This document shows, in pieces, positions 1 to 8,579 of a stretch of 64,000 nucleotides of DNA. The stretch comes from Bifidobacterium hapali (GTDB lineage Bacteria > Actinomycetota > Actinomycetes > Actinomycetales > Bifidobacteriaceae). The notes below the pieces were generated by a model. It saw only the letters and a list, made by a program, of their open reading frames with translations. It had not been told where the DNA came from and searched no databases. A program made the translations under genes and the position numbers. Each line of letters opens with the position of its first letter. The first letter of the stretch is position 1. The DNA is taken from assembly GCF_002259755.1 (NCBI RefSeq), contig NZ_MWWY01000006.1:55845-119844 (forward strand). The letters are read 5' to 3'.

Positions 1-978
1 CTTACGCTTGACGTCACACGTTTCCATGTCGTTGGCGTTAAATTTGCGCGCAGCCTTGTCGAAATTGGTTTATTTGACCTCGCAGGTAACCGTATCAGTC
101 TCGAAGATCTACCAACCGTCAGCGAAGACACGATCCCTGCAACCCTCGTTACAATCCGTGATCACGTTAACCGTCTCATCGCGTCCGACGATGCCATTGT
201 CGCCGTCGGTATCGCAGTTCCTGGTCCATACTTGCGCGATCAAGGACGAACTGCCGTCGTCTCCTCGATGACCAGCTGGCGATCAGTCAACTTCCGCACT
301 GAATTCGCCGATGCTTTCCCCGTTCCCGTCTACATTGAGCAGGATGCACGCGCAGGTGCCCTTGCCCAATACTTATTCGACAGGCACAGTACATGCGAAA
401 ACCTCGCCTACTATCTCATGGGCGAAGGAGTCGGTCTCGGCGTCATCAACAACGGCCAACTCATCAACGGCGCGCAAGGAGCCGCCACCGAAATCGGACA
501 CATCAGTATCGATATCAACGGTATTCCTTGCGATTGCGGCAACGTCGGATGTCTTGAACGATACTGTTCAGCCGTTGCCATACACGAACGACTCAACAAC
601 AGTCACATCGTTGCCGGCACACAGTCCATGACTCATGCGCAAGCTTGCCGTGCGCTCTTTGCTGCAGCTGAAACCGGTAACAGTGCCGCACGCGTGCTCG
701 TTCACGATATCGGCCGATATGCCGGATACGGCTGCGTTACCATCCTCAATGCGTACAATCCCGAGCGCATTGTTGTCGGCGACATTGTTTCCGAAGCCGG
801 ACAGCCCTTACTCGACGCAATTCACGAAGTCATCGACGAGCGCGCTATTCCTGATATCGCACGAGCCACCACCATCGCCCTGTCAACGCTACCGACTGAC
901 GCAACCGTCACCGGAGCCGCAGCTGTAGCGATCACGCAGTTTTTAGAGCACCCCTCAGTGTTCTTCGACGACGTGTAA
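1..978 (+). CDS. ROK-family protein, probably transcriptional regulator (5' end cut off)
   Basis: The open frame runs in from position 1, so the N-terminus, including any winged-helix DNA-binding domain, lies outside the window. The visible part reads as a ROK domain: VGIAVPGPYL is the sugar-kinase-like glycine loop, EQDARAGAL corresponds to the catalytic-Asp segment, and GIPCDCGNVGCLERYC (about 520-570) is the ROK zinc-binding CxCGxxGC motif. ROK proteins are sugar kinases or sugar-responsive repressors. In B. longum a ROK repressor accompanies N-glycan genes, and fructokinase starts 81 bp downstream, so a regulator of mannose or N-glycan use is the favoured reading. A ROK sugar kinase cannot be excluded without the missing N-terminus. 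Confidence 0.8.
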   Translation, partial: LTLDVTRFHVVGVKFARSLVEIGLFDLAGNRISLEDLPTVSEDTIPATLVTIRDHVNRLIASDDAIVAVGIAVPGPYLRDQGRTAVVSSMTSWRSVNFRTEFADAFPVPVYIEQDARAGALAQYLFDRHSTCENLAYYLMGEGVGLGVINNGQLINGAQGAATEIGHISIDINGIPCDCGNVGCLERYCSAVAIHERLNNSHIVAGTQSMTHAQACRALFAAAETGNSAARVLVHDIGRYAGYGCVTILNAYNPERIVVGDIVSEAGQPLLDAIHEVIDERAIPDIARATTIALSTLPTDATVTGAAAVAITQFLEHPSVFFDDV

Positions 979-1059
979 ACCACGCCGTCGGCCCCTACGG
1001 CAAACCAACCATCAAAAACAACGACGCCGCCACGACGTCACAAACAGAAAGGAACCATC

Positions 1060-1956
1060 ATGTCCAAGCCAATCGTCCTGTCCCTTGGAGAGCTCCTGTG
1101 GGACATGCTCCCCACCGGCAAGCGCGCAGGCGGCGCCCCTGTTAACTTCGCTTACCACGCAATGATGAACGGCACCGAAGGCTGGTCCATCAGCGCCGTT
1201 GGCGAAGATGAACTCGGCGACGAGCTGCTCGTGGAAGCCGAAAAGGCTGGCATTCACACCATCATTCAGCGCAACGCATGGCCGACCTCCACCGTTGAAG
1301 TCGCTCTCAAGAACGGTATCCCGGAATACACCATCGTCAAGGGCGTTGCTTGGGATCACCTGCTGCTCACCCGCCAGCTCATTGAAGTTGCTGAACAGGC
1401 TGACGCTGTATGCTTCGGTACGCTGGGACTGCGCTCTCAGGAGTCGCATGACACCATTATCGAGCTGCTCAAGCACACCAAGTCCAATGCGATGCGCTTC
1501 TTCGACATCAACCTGCGTGGTGACCACTACTCCAAGGAACTCATCGAAGAAGAACTCGGCTACGCGACTGTGTTCAAGATCAACGATGCCGAACTGCTGC
1601 TCCTGCGTGACATGTTCGACATTCGCGGCACCTCCGACGACGAGGCATGCCGTTGGTTTATGAACGAATACAACCTCGACTATGTCATCCTGACCGGTGG
1701 CTCGACCTTCTCGACCATCATCTCTAAGAATGGCGAAAGCTCCACGCTGAGCACTCCGCATGTTGAAGTCAACGATACCGTTGGCGCCGGTGATTCGTTC
1801 TCCGGTACGTTCACTGCAAAGATCCTGCTCGGCGCTTCGCTCGCTGAAGCTCACCGTGCAGCCGTGAACACTGCAGCTTACGTGTGCACTCAGGCTGGCG
1901 CATGGCCGAAGTATCCGGAAGTTATGCCGGATTACCTCGCCGAAGCGGCTCAGTGA
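1060..1956 (+). CDS. Fructokinase, PfkB family
   Basis: 298 residues, the normal length for a PfkB/ribokinase-family sugar kinase. The N-terminus has the substrate-binding GGAPVNFAYH motif typical of fructokinases, and the C-terminal PfkB signature NDTVGAGDSF places the catalytic base at about Asp245. The start is preceded by AGAAAGGA at good spacing. The likely reaction is ATP plus D-fructose to fructose-6-phosphate in the cytoplasm. With the mannose isomerase at 4153 it would pass glycan-derived mannose into the fructose-6-phosphate phosphoketolase pathway without mannose-6-phosphate isomerase. The role is inferred from family and context; another ketose substrate is possible. Confidence 0.88.
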   Translation: MSKPIVLSLGELLWDMLPTGKRAGGAPVNFAYHAMMNGTEGWSISAVGEDELGDELLVEAEKAGIHTIIQRNAWPTSTVEVALKNGIPEYTIVKGVAWDHLLLTRQLIEVAEQADAVCFGTLGLRSQESHDTIIELLKHTKSNAMRFFDINLRGDHYSKELIEEELGYATVFKINDAELLLLRDMFDIRGTSDDEACRWFMNEYNLDYVILTGGSTFSTIISKNGESSTLSTPHVEVNDTVGAGDSFSGTFTAKILLGASLAEAHRAAVNTAAYVCTQAGAWPKYPEVMPDYLAEAAQ

Positions 1957-2024
1957 GTTCAGTTCAAGCACAGTCAAGCAATATAGCGAATCGAAAATCG
2001 GCACAGCGAAAGGAAAACTGTACC

Positions 2025-2414
2025 ATGTCTATCCGCGACACTGTTACTGGCGTGCAGCACGTCGGTATTCCTACGACTGATCTCGAAGGCACTATCGCTT
2101 ACTACGAGAAGCTCGGTTTTGAGTGCCTTGGTATCTACCCGAACGGCGAGGACCGCTGCACATTTCTACGTTTGAACAACCTCACGCTTGAGGTGTGGAC
2201 GATGGACCCAACACCGATGGAAAACGGTGCGATCAACCACTTCGCGCTCGACTCGACGGATATTGAGGCGTCGTTTGCTGAGGCGCAGAAGCTCGGTCTG
2301 AACTTTGTTGAAGGCTCTATCCAGCACATTGACACGTTCTGGGAGCATGGCATTCGCTACTTCAACGTGCTTGGGCCCAACCACGAGGTTATTGAGTTCT
2401 GCCAGATCATGTGA
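2025..2414 (+). CDS. VOC-superfamily (glyoxalase/bleomycin-resistance fold) protein
   Basis: 129 residues. The start is the ATG preceded by CGAAAGGAAAA, 68 bp after fructokinase in the same direction. The sequence has the paired beta-alpha-beta-beta-beta modules of the VOC fold with candidate metal ligands: His in VQHVGIP near the N-terminus, Glu in LTLEVW, His in NHFALD and Glu in HEVIEF at the C-terminus. Family members are glyoxalases, epimerases and dioxygenases. Co-transcription with fructokinase suggests a role in sugar or methylglyoxal metabolism, but no specific reaction can be assigned. Confidence 0.75.
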   Translation: MSIRDTVTGVQHVGIPTTDLEGTIAYYEKLGFECLGIYPNGEDRCTFLRLNNLTLEVWTMDPTPMENGAINHFALDSTDIEASFAEAQKLGLNFVEGSIQHIDTFWEHGIRYFNVLGPNHEVIEFCQIM

Positions 2415-2466
2415 GCTGACGGAGCTTGAGACGCTTGTAGGCGTTTAGGCTCCTTCCCTTTCCCCT

Positions 2467-2521
2467 CGAGTGGCGGAAATGTCTCACTGAGCGCTGCTCA
2501 GTGAGACATTTCCGCCACTCG
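2467..2521. terminator. Perfect 26-bp inverted repeat with 3-nt loop
   Basis: The left arm (2467-2492, beginning CGAGTGGCGGAAATG) and right arm (2496-2521) are exact reverse complements over 26 bp around a GCT loop. It lies 52 bp after the VOC gene, where it can stop the fructokinase-VOC transcript. There is no poly-T run, so it may be a REP-like structural element rather than a classical intrinsic terminator. Confidence 0.7.
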
Positions 2522-2624
2522 TCGTTAGTGCGTCTTCGTGCGTGGCGGTTTTGTAATGCACGGCAGCCCGCCACAGCCCGCCGCAACTTACCGCAACTTA
2601 CGGCAGCGATGGCGTGTCGGATAG

Positions 2625-2638
2625 CTAAAGCAGTTTAG
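2625..2638. promoter_or_regulatory. LacI-type operator upstream of GH125
   Basis: CTAAAGCAGTTTAG is a 14-bp palindrome (CTAAA-N4-TTTAG), 50 bp before the GH125 start. The same palindrome, with a CG, CA or TG centre typical of LacI-family operators, occurs at 16699, 16870 and 25674, each upstream of a glycan gene. The LacI protein encoded at 7276-8379 is the likely ligand. Confidence 0.65.
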
Positions 2639-2688
2639 AATGTAATTGCATTAATCCATTAATCACGTTAACAAAGAAGTTGGATAGC

Positions 2689-3999
2689 ATGACCTACACC
2701 GAAGTACCGCAATCCGTCGCGGCGTTCATGCAACGCATTACCGATCTGTGCGGCGACGAGCACACACGTTGGGCCGAAAATTTCAACGCCTGCTTCGCAA
2801 ACACGCTACTGACCACCGTCAAGCGTCATGAGGACGGCACCACATTCCTACTCACTGGTGACATCCCAGCCATGTGGTTACGCGATTCGACCGCACAGGT
2901 GCGACCGTATCTTGTAATCGCCAAAGATGACCCTGATTTAGCCGATATGATCGAAGGACTCGTACGTCAGCAGTTCCGATTTATCGGCATCGACCCGTAT
3001 GCGAACGCGTTCAATGAAGAGCCAAATGGGCACACATGGGACCCAGATGATCGCTCCGACCGTACCAGCCCGTGGCTGTGGGAACGCAAATATGAGGTTG
3101 ACTCACTATGTTACCCAATTCAGCTGGCATGGCTCCTGTATGCCAACACTGGCCGCACGAGTCAGTTTGATTCCGAATTTATCTCCGGTGTCAAGACCAT
3201 TCTCGACGTGTTTGAAACTGAGCAAGATCATGCGGCACGCTCACCGTATTTCTTTATCCGCAACACCACTATTCCTACTGAAACACTCGTCAACGACGGA
3301 AAAGGCTCCCCTGTCGCAGTCACTGGCATGACATGGTCAGGCTTCCGTCCGAGCGATGATGCTTGCACATACCACTATCTCGTGCCATCAAATATGTTCG
3401 TAGTGGTGGTCATGGACTATCTCGAGCGTATTTTCGGCGGTGAGCTCGGTGATGATCTTGCTGACCCGCAGATTGCTGCGCGCGCGAAGGCTTTGCGTGA
3501 GTCAGTCGATCACGGTATCAATACGTATGCGAAGACGACGAATCGTGATGGCGAAACAATTTGGGCGTTTGAGACTGACGGACTCGGTCACTATAACATT
3601 ATGGGCGACAGCAATGTACCAGATCTCATGGCCGCACCGTATCTCGGATATTGCGAGCCCGATAATCCGACGTATCTTGCCACGCGCCGTACCTTGCTCA
3701 GCGACGAAAATCCGTACTATTACGAGGGCAAGTATCTCAAGGGTATTGGCTCGCCGCATACGCCGCCACGTTACGTCTGGCCGATCGCGTTGGCCGTTGA
3801 GGCATTGACCAGTGGCGACCATGCGTATGAAGCCCATATTCTTGACCGTCTCGTCGCAACCGACGCTGGTACACATCTCATGCATGAGGGTATTGACGTC
3901 GATGACCCGACCAAATACACGCGCGAATGGTTCAGCTGGTCGAACATGATGTTCTGCGAGCTGGTGATGGATTATTTCGGTATTCGCGTTGAACGGTAA
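2689..3999 (+). CDS. GH125 exo-alpha-1,6-mannosidase
   Basis: 436 residues. The family hallmark DIPAMWLRDSTAQVRPY lies near residue 60, followed by conserved blocks RKYEVDSLCYPIQL, SGFRPSDDACTY and HEGIDVDDPTKYTREWFSWSN. In characterised GH125 enzymes an Asp acts as general acid and a Glu near the C-terminus as base; the Asp pair in PSDDA and the Glu in MHEGI are the likely equivalents. There is no signal peptide, so the enzyme is cytoplasmic and acts on imported glycans. ATG at 2689 is chosen because AAAGAAG lies at suitable spacing; a TTG nine bases earlier would leave none. The operator at 2625 suggests LacI control. The gene belongs with the mannose isomerase just downstream. Confidence 0.92.
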   Translation: MTYTEVPQSVAAFMQRITDLCGDEHTRWAENFNACFANTLLTTVKRHEDGTTFLLTGDIPAMWLRDSTAQVRPYLVIAKDDPDLADMIEGLVRQQFRFIGIDPYANAFNEEPNGHTWDPDDRSDRTSPWLWERKYEVDSLCYPIQLAWLLYANTGRTSQFDSEFISGVKTILDVFETEQDHAARSPYFFIRNTTIPTETLVNDGKGSPVAVTGMTWSGFRPSDDACTYHYLVPSNMFVVVVMDYLERIFGGELGDDLADPQIAARAKALRESVDHGINTYAKTTNRDGETIWAFETDGLGHYNIMGDSNVPDLMAAPYLGYCEPDNPTYLATRRTLLSDENPYYYEGKYLKGIGSPHTPPRYVWPIALAVEALTSGDHAYEAHILDRLVATDAGTHLMHEGIDVDDPTKYTREWFSWSNMMFCELVMDYFGIRVER

Positions 4000-4051
4000 G
4001 TGTTTACTATCAGTTTGCTGCCAATCAAGTCATATTGGTCAACAGTAATAT

Positions 4052-4065
4052 GGTAAACGTTTTCC
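4052..4065. promoter_or_regulatory. Possible second-type operator upstream of mannose isomerase
   Basis: GGTAAACGTTTTCC is a near-perfect palindrome centred on CG, the usual form of LacI-family sites, but its half-site differs from the CTAAA operator. It lies about 90 bp before the mannose isomerase start. It is a single copy, so support is weak. Confidence 0.3.
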
Positions 4066-4152
4066 GAACGATATGACATGTCGCTACGCACTTGAGTTCA
4101 TCGCCTCAGTGACGTAACAATAATAATGACAAAACTAAGAAAGGACAACGTA

Positions 4153-5388
4153 ATGAGCACCAATCCTAAGTATCTGCTCGGCACTGAAGCCAACCGCATC
4201 TTCATGGCGTCCGAAACTTACGAACTACTCAATTTTGGTAAGGGCTTCCCCGCAGCTGTTGGCGGTTCCGGATGGCTGAACGCTGACGGTACCATCGATC
4301 CGTCACATGGTGAAGAAACGTGGATCACTAGCCGCATGGCACACGTGTACTCAATCGGCCACATGCTCGGATACCCGGGCGCTGGCGAACTGGCCGATAA
4401 GGCACTAGCTGGATTGACCGGCGTTCTGCATGATGACAAGAACGGCGGCTGGTATCCGCAGGTTCACGAAGACGGCACTCCCGAGCCCGGCAAAGTGTGC
4501 TACGCACATGCATTCGTGATTCTGGCTGCATCCTCGGCACTGCTGGCTGGTCGCCCGGGTGCACAAGAGCTGCTCGATGAGGCGCTGGCTACGTATGATA
4601 AGCATTTCTGGGATGAGGAAATCGGACTGGCAGTCGATACGTGGAACACTGAGTTCACTGAGCTTGACCCCTATCGTGGCCTGAACGCGAACATGCACAC
4701 CACTGAGGCGTTCCTCGCTGTAGCAGATGCGACTGGCGACAACTCGTATCGCGTGCGTGCCGGCCGTATTATCGATCACGTGATCGGCTGGGCGAAGAAT
4801 AACGAGTGGCGTATTCCTGAGCATTTTAGCTCTGATTGGACCGTTGAACTTGAATTTAACGCCGATAAGAAAGACGATCAGTTTAAGCCGTATGGCGCTA
4901 CCCCGGGCCACGGCATCGAGTGGGCACGACTGATCACCCAGTGGGCACTGAGCTCGTTCGCCAACCTTGAAGGTGCTGAGCCGTACATTGAAGCCGCCGA
5001 ACACCTGTTTGCGCGCGCTGTGGCTGACGCGTGGAACGCTGACGGCACTGTCGGCCTTGCATACACGACCGATTGGAACGGCAAGCCAGTGGTTACTGAT
5101 CGCATGCACTGGACGCTAGCTGAGTCGTTGAACACTTCTGCTACGCTTTACTCTGCGACCGGCAAGGATGAGTATGCACAGTGGTATGCGACGTTCGCGC
5201 AATACGTGGATGAGCATGTGATCGATCACCAAGGTGGTTCGTGGTTCCACCAGCTCGATAAGGATAACCATGTGATCGGCACCGTGTGGCCAGGCAAGTC
5301 TGACCTCTACCACGCGTTCCAGTCCACGCTTATCCCGTTCCTTGACCCGGCAGTATCCATCGCCACCGCAGTCAAGAACGCTGCGTGA
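4153..5388 (+). CDS. AGE-family D-mannose isomerase
   Basis: 411 residues, matching the N-acylglucosamine-2-epimerase (alpha/alpha barrel) family. ATG 4153 follows AAGAAAGGA; a further ATG 27 bases upstream lacks one. The features TPGHGIEWARL near residue 250 and the C-terminal VWPGKSDLYHAFQ block are those of the mannose isomerase/YihS branch, which uses His residues for ene-diol isomerisation. The predicted reaction is D-mannose to D-fructose, after which fructokinase gives fructose-6-phosphate. This phosphate-free entry route is known from the B. longum N-glycan pathway. A 2-epimerase on another sugar is the main alternative; the mannosidases around it favour mannose. Confidence 0.85.
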   Translation: MSTNPKYLLGTEANRIFMASETYELLNFGKGFPAAVGGSGWLNADGTIDPSHGEETWITSRMAHVYSIGHMLGYPGAGELADKALAGLTGVLHDDKNGGWYPQVHEDGTPEPGKVCYAHAFVILAASSALLAGRPGAQELLDEALATYDKHFWDEEIGLAVDTWNTEFTELDPYRGLNANMHTTEAFLAVADATGDNSYRVRAGRIIDHVIGWAKNNEWRIPEHFSSDWTVELEFNADKKDDQFKPYGATPGHGIEWARLITQWALSSFANLEGAEPYIEAAEHLFARAVADAWNADGTVGLAYTTDWNGKPVVTDRMHWTLAESLNTSATLYSATGKDEYAQWYATFAQYVDEHVIDHQGGSWFHQLDKDNHVIGTVWPGKSDLYHAFQSTLIPFLDPAVSIATAVKNAA

Positions 5389-5477
5389 GGTTGCTAAAAA
5401 CCAGTATCTTGCGGTATTAATACGTTAATACGTTAACGAATTGACTATTTTTGGTCATTTTTGCTAACAGAACTTCT

Positions 5478-5516
5478 AGTGGTCTGATTGTCATCCAATC
5501 AGACCACTTTATTGTT
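5478..5516 (+). terminator. Intrinsic terminator after mannose isomerase
   Basis: The 13-bp stem AGTGGTCTGATTG (5478-5490) pairs with CAATCAGACCACT (5496-5508) around a 5-nt loop and is followed by TTATTGTTTG. The 294-base gap 5389-5682 otherwise holds only AT-rich sequence and repeated ACGTTAA motifs near 5417-5440. Confidence 0.8.
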
Positions 5517-5682
5517 TGTGCTAACCCCAGCCTCATGACACTGCCACTCGTGCACGTGTACTACTCAAATTTCTTGTCGGTAACGATGATGAAATATCTA
5601 AGCATCCGTTTTACAGTTGCGTGTAACGCCTCTCTTAGCTGGCATAATAGAAAAAACAAAAATGAGAGGATGGTGATCATCG

Positions 5683-7179
5683 ATGAATATAGCCGACATA
5701 CAGCACATGCACGAGAACGGTCGTTTAGAAGTCAAACTCTCTACACACGGCAAAATTCCAACCAGCCTATGGCAATCGTATAGCTCATTTGCAAACACTA
5801 ATGGCGGCACCATCGCTCTTGGCATTGAAGAAGATAACAAACGTAATTTACGTATTGTTGGCGTACCGAATGTGCACAATCTTGTGTCAATGTTCTGGAA
5901 CAACGTCAATGATGGCAATACAGTGAGTTCAAACATTCTCGTAGACGAGGACGTTCGCATTGAACATATTGACGATAAAGATGTGATCATTATTGATGTT
6001 CCTCGTGCGCCTCGTTCGTTTAGACCTGTATATACGGGTAAAAATCCTCTAACTGGCACATGGCGGCGAAAAGGCGAAGGCGACTACCGATGCTCAAACG
6101 ATGAAATTCGTTCGATGCTGCGAGATCAAGACGACGAGTCTATTGACAAGACAGTCGTAGAAGAGATAGGGCTTGAAGCTATCGATCATGATACTCTGAA
6201 CGCCTACAAGAACATGTTCCGAACACGTCATCCTGATCATCCTTGGCTAAAGCTGCCTGACGATGAATTATTGTGGAAATTAGGAGCAGCACAACGCCTA
6301 TCCGGCGACCGCAATTTGCATCCCACGCGTGCCGGTTTGTTGATGTTTGGCGACGAAAGATACATCACTGACGAGTTCTCGAAATATCTACTTGATTTTC
6401 GTATGGTGAGCGATCCTACGCAACAACGTTGGGACGATCGAGTGATGTCAGCAGACGGAACATGGCCAGGCAACGTGTTCGGATTTTGGCTACGAGTTAT
6501 TACTAAGCTCACCGATGGTCTACCAGTGCCGTTTAATTTATCCGATGGCTTGATACGTAACGATGACACACCATTGCGTCGAGCCGTGCGCGAAGCACTG
6601 ACTAATGCACTCGGACATGCTGATTATTTGGGACGAACAGGCGTAGTCATAGTCCGTTATGGCAACGAGCGCATAACATTCCGCAATCCAGGTGCGTTAC
6701 GCATTGAACCATCCGTAATTGAACTCGGCGGCGTATCTGACGTACGCAACGAAACAATTATGAAAATGTTCAATTTACTCGGCATTGGCGAACGCGCCGG
6801 CAGCGGATTCGACACCATGCGCGAAGGAACTCGTTCCGCTGGGTTACCTGACCCTGAACTCATAGAAGAACTCAATCCCGACCGTACAACGCTCGTTCTG
6901 CCGATTACGGCATCAACTCACTCCCATCAGCAAGAGATACAACAGGAGCCTGATGTTGCAAGTATCCTTTTGAGTCTTACTGGTAAAGAGGCAGAAGTCT
7001 TTCACTTGTTTGCCAACGGCGATCAGCTGAAAACAAACGAGGTTGCGCAACGACTCAATGTATCTGATACTCGTGCACGAGTACTACTCAAATCTCTTGT
7101 TGCTAAAAGACTCCTAGTTCGATACGGCAATTCGCGAAATACAATATACTCAGTCAAAAATCGCAACACATCTCACTGA
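5683..7179 (+). CDS. AlbA_2-type ATP-binding transcriptional regulator (RecG C-terminal-like)
   Basis: 498 residues. Three parts are visible: an N-terminal AlbA_2 (Schlafen-like nucleic-acid-binding) domain with ENGRLEVKLS and FANTNGGTIALGIEE; a middle to C-terminal GHKL-like ATPase region with REALTNALGHADY, RNPG and GIGERAGSGFDTM; and a C-terminal winged helix from about residue 430 (KEAEVFHLF, TNEVAQRLNVSDTRARVLLKSL). The start follows GAGAGGA. Such proteins are usually autonomous regulators and are sometimes linked to restriction or toxin loci, but no partner is next to it here. Its A+T content is higher than that of the mannose genes, consistent with a separately acquired insert. The target is unknown. 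Confidence 0.82.
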   Translation: MNIADIQHMHENGRLEVKLSTHGKIPTSLWQSYSSFANTNGGTIALGIEEDNKRNLRIVGVPNVHNLVSMFWNNVNDGNTVSSNILVDEDVRIEHIDDKDVIIIDVPRAPRSFRPVYTGKNPLTGTWRRKGEGDYRCSNDEIRSMLRDQDDESIDKTVVEEIGLEAIDHDTLNAYKNMFRTRHPDHPWLKLPDDELLWKLGAAQRLSGDRNLHPTRAGLLMFGDERYITDEFSKYLLDFRMVSDPTQQRWDDRVMSADGTWPGNVFGFWLRVITKLTDGLPVPFNLSDGLIRNDDTPLRRAVREALTNALGHADYLGRTGVVIVRYGNERITFRNPGALRIEPSVIELGGVSDVRNETIMKMFNLLGIGERAGSGFDTMREGTRSAGLPDPELIEELNPDRTTLVLPITASTHSHQQEIQQEPDVASILLSLTGKEAEVFHLFANGDQLKTNEVAQRLNVSDTRARVLLKSLVAKRLLVRYGNSRNTIYSVKNRNTSH

Positions 7180-7181
7180 TC

Positions 7182-7225
7182 ATTCCGCAACGATTCCGCA
7201 ACGATTCCGCAACGATTCCGCAACG
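7182..7225. repeat. Four tandem copies of an 11-bp unit
   Basis: ATTCCGCAACG is repeated exactly four times (7182, 7193, 7204, 7215), starting two bases after the stop of the AlbA_2 gene. It is a short tandem repeat, possibly variable between strains. Confidence 0.9.
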
Positions 7226-7229
7226 AAAA

Positions 7230-7259
7230 GCGAGCGGAATATAGAGAAATCTCGCTCGC
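7230..7259. terminator. Bidirectional terminator between convergent genes
   Basis: GCGAGCG (7230-7236) pairs with CGCTCGC (7253-7259) between the AlbA_2 gene and the oppositely oriented LacI gene. The stem is short and there is no strong T tract on either side. Confidence 0.5.
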
Positions 7260-7275
7260 ATTCCGATCGTTTGCG

Positions 7276-8379
7276 TCATACCACGACGTTTTTAGTACTC
7301 TCTCGAATGATGAGTTTAGGAGTCAAAATCTTGCGATTCCCACTCACCTGTTCACCATTTAACAACTTGAGCAGCAAATTCGCGATCTTTGTACCATATT
7401 CACCAGCGTCACGATGCACTGCAGTAATTGAAGGATACGTAGCCTCACAAATAAAGCTATCTTCAAAACTAACAATGGCCGGCAGATTATATGGATATCG
7501 CCGAGAAACACCAACCGTTGAATCCGTAGCAATACGCGCTACAAGAATCTCCGTAATCGATCGTAAACTAGATACCGCAAGAATTTCTGTTTCGTAAATG
7601 AACGCCGTGGGAGGCTCGTGCGATGCAAGAAACCGTTGCGTGGATTCCACTGCTTTCGTGGTATCAAAATCAGTAAATTCGACATATGCTCCGTCGAGAT
7701 GCTTCTGTTCAGCGAATCGCAGGAATGCATTCTTACGTTCTTTGCTGTAGTCAAGATCCGGATCGCCTGAAATATAAGCAATTTTACGATGTCCCAGCAA
7801 AGATAGGTGATCAAGAATTGTTTCCATCGTCCGTGAATCATCAATTGACAATGACGGGACAACATCACTGGGATCAGGGCCGCCAGCCAACACTGCAGGT
7901 ACCCCAAGTTCTTTAAGCAACGCAGGTCGAGGATCATCAGCACGTAGGTCTACAAGAATGACACCGTCTACACGCTTGCGCCTTGCCCAATCACGGTAGA
8001 CAGCTACTTCTTCTTTAAGCGAAGAACATGGACGATACAGTAAACCATATCCTTTATGGCTAAATGACGCATGCAATCCAGCCATGAAATGCAACATAAA
8101 CGTCTCATTTTGGACATCGGTTGATCGTGAAGGGGCAAATCCTATAGTCATAGTCTTTGACGAACCTAGTGCCTGCGCCGCATATACGGGACTCCAACCA
8201 TGTTGTGCAGCCAGTTGTTTAACACGACGTTTTGTCTCTTCAGAAACACCAGGACGATCATTAATTGCGAACGACACCGCAGTTTGAGAAATGCCAAGTT
8301 CGTCAGCAATATCTTTCAGCGTGAACCGAGAGGTAGAAGCTATTTTGCCCCGCCGTCCATCTGCCGTGGGAACCGCCAT
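7276..8379 (-). CDS. LacI-family transcriptional regulator
   Basis: 367 residues. An N-terminal helix-turn-helix (FTLKDIADELGISQTAVSFAINDRPGVSEETKRRV) and hinge (YAAQALGSSKT) are followed by a periplasmic-binding-protein-like effector domain ending in a typical LacI C-terminus. ATG 8379 is chosen because GAAAGGTG lies five bases ahead; upstream ATGs lack one. The hinge helix carries the Leu that intercalates at a central CpG, fitting the CTAAA-N4-TTTAG palindromes at 2625, 16699, 16870 and 25674. The gene lies just downstream of the GH5_18/sulfatase operon, which makes it the best candidate for regulator of this regulon. The inducer is probably a mannoside or mannose, by inference. Confidence 0.9.
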   Translation of the reverse strand: MAVPTADGRRGKIASTSRFTLKDIADELGISQTAVSFAINDRPGVSEETKRRVKQLAAQHGWSPVYAAQALGSSKTMTIGFAPSRSTDVQNETFMLHFMAGLHASFSHKGYGLLYRPCSSLKEEVAVYRDWARRKRVDGVILVDLRADDPRPALLKELGVPAVLAGGPDPSDVVPSLSIDDSRTMETILDHLSLLGHRKIAYISGDPDLDYSKERKNAFLRFAEQKHLDGAYVEFTDFDTTKAVESTQRFLASHEPPTAFIYETEILAVSSLRSITEILVARIATDSTVGVSRRYPYNLPAIVSFEDSFICEATYPSITAVHRDAGEYGTKIANLLLKLLNGEQVSGNRKILTPKLIIRESTKNVVV

Positions 8380-8579
8380 AATAACACCTTTCAGATTCAT
8401 GTTGCACCTGATGCTTTCGACAACCCTGTACAAACGTGGATATACAACATCATCTAACTTCTAATATATGCAAGTATATGCAAGAAACTTATTCACAAAG
8501 ACTCATGCAAATTACATTAAGAGGCTACCTGAAATAATCCATTTCATCTCATCATTCTATGCTATCAACTGCGTGCCGG

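Noticed and set aside
1012..2004. 330-residue open frame on the minus strand
   Set aside because: It lies antisense to the well-supported fructokinase gene and has no family features or ribosome-binding site.
5683..7179. RecG helicase
   Set aside because: Similarity is limited to the AlbA_2/GHKL regulator family often misnamed RecG-like; no helicase motifs are present.
7182..7225. CRISPR-like repeat
   Set aside because: The units are contiguous with no spacers and no cas genes are near.
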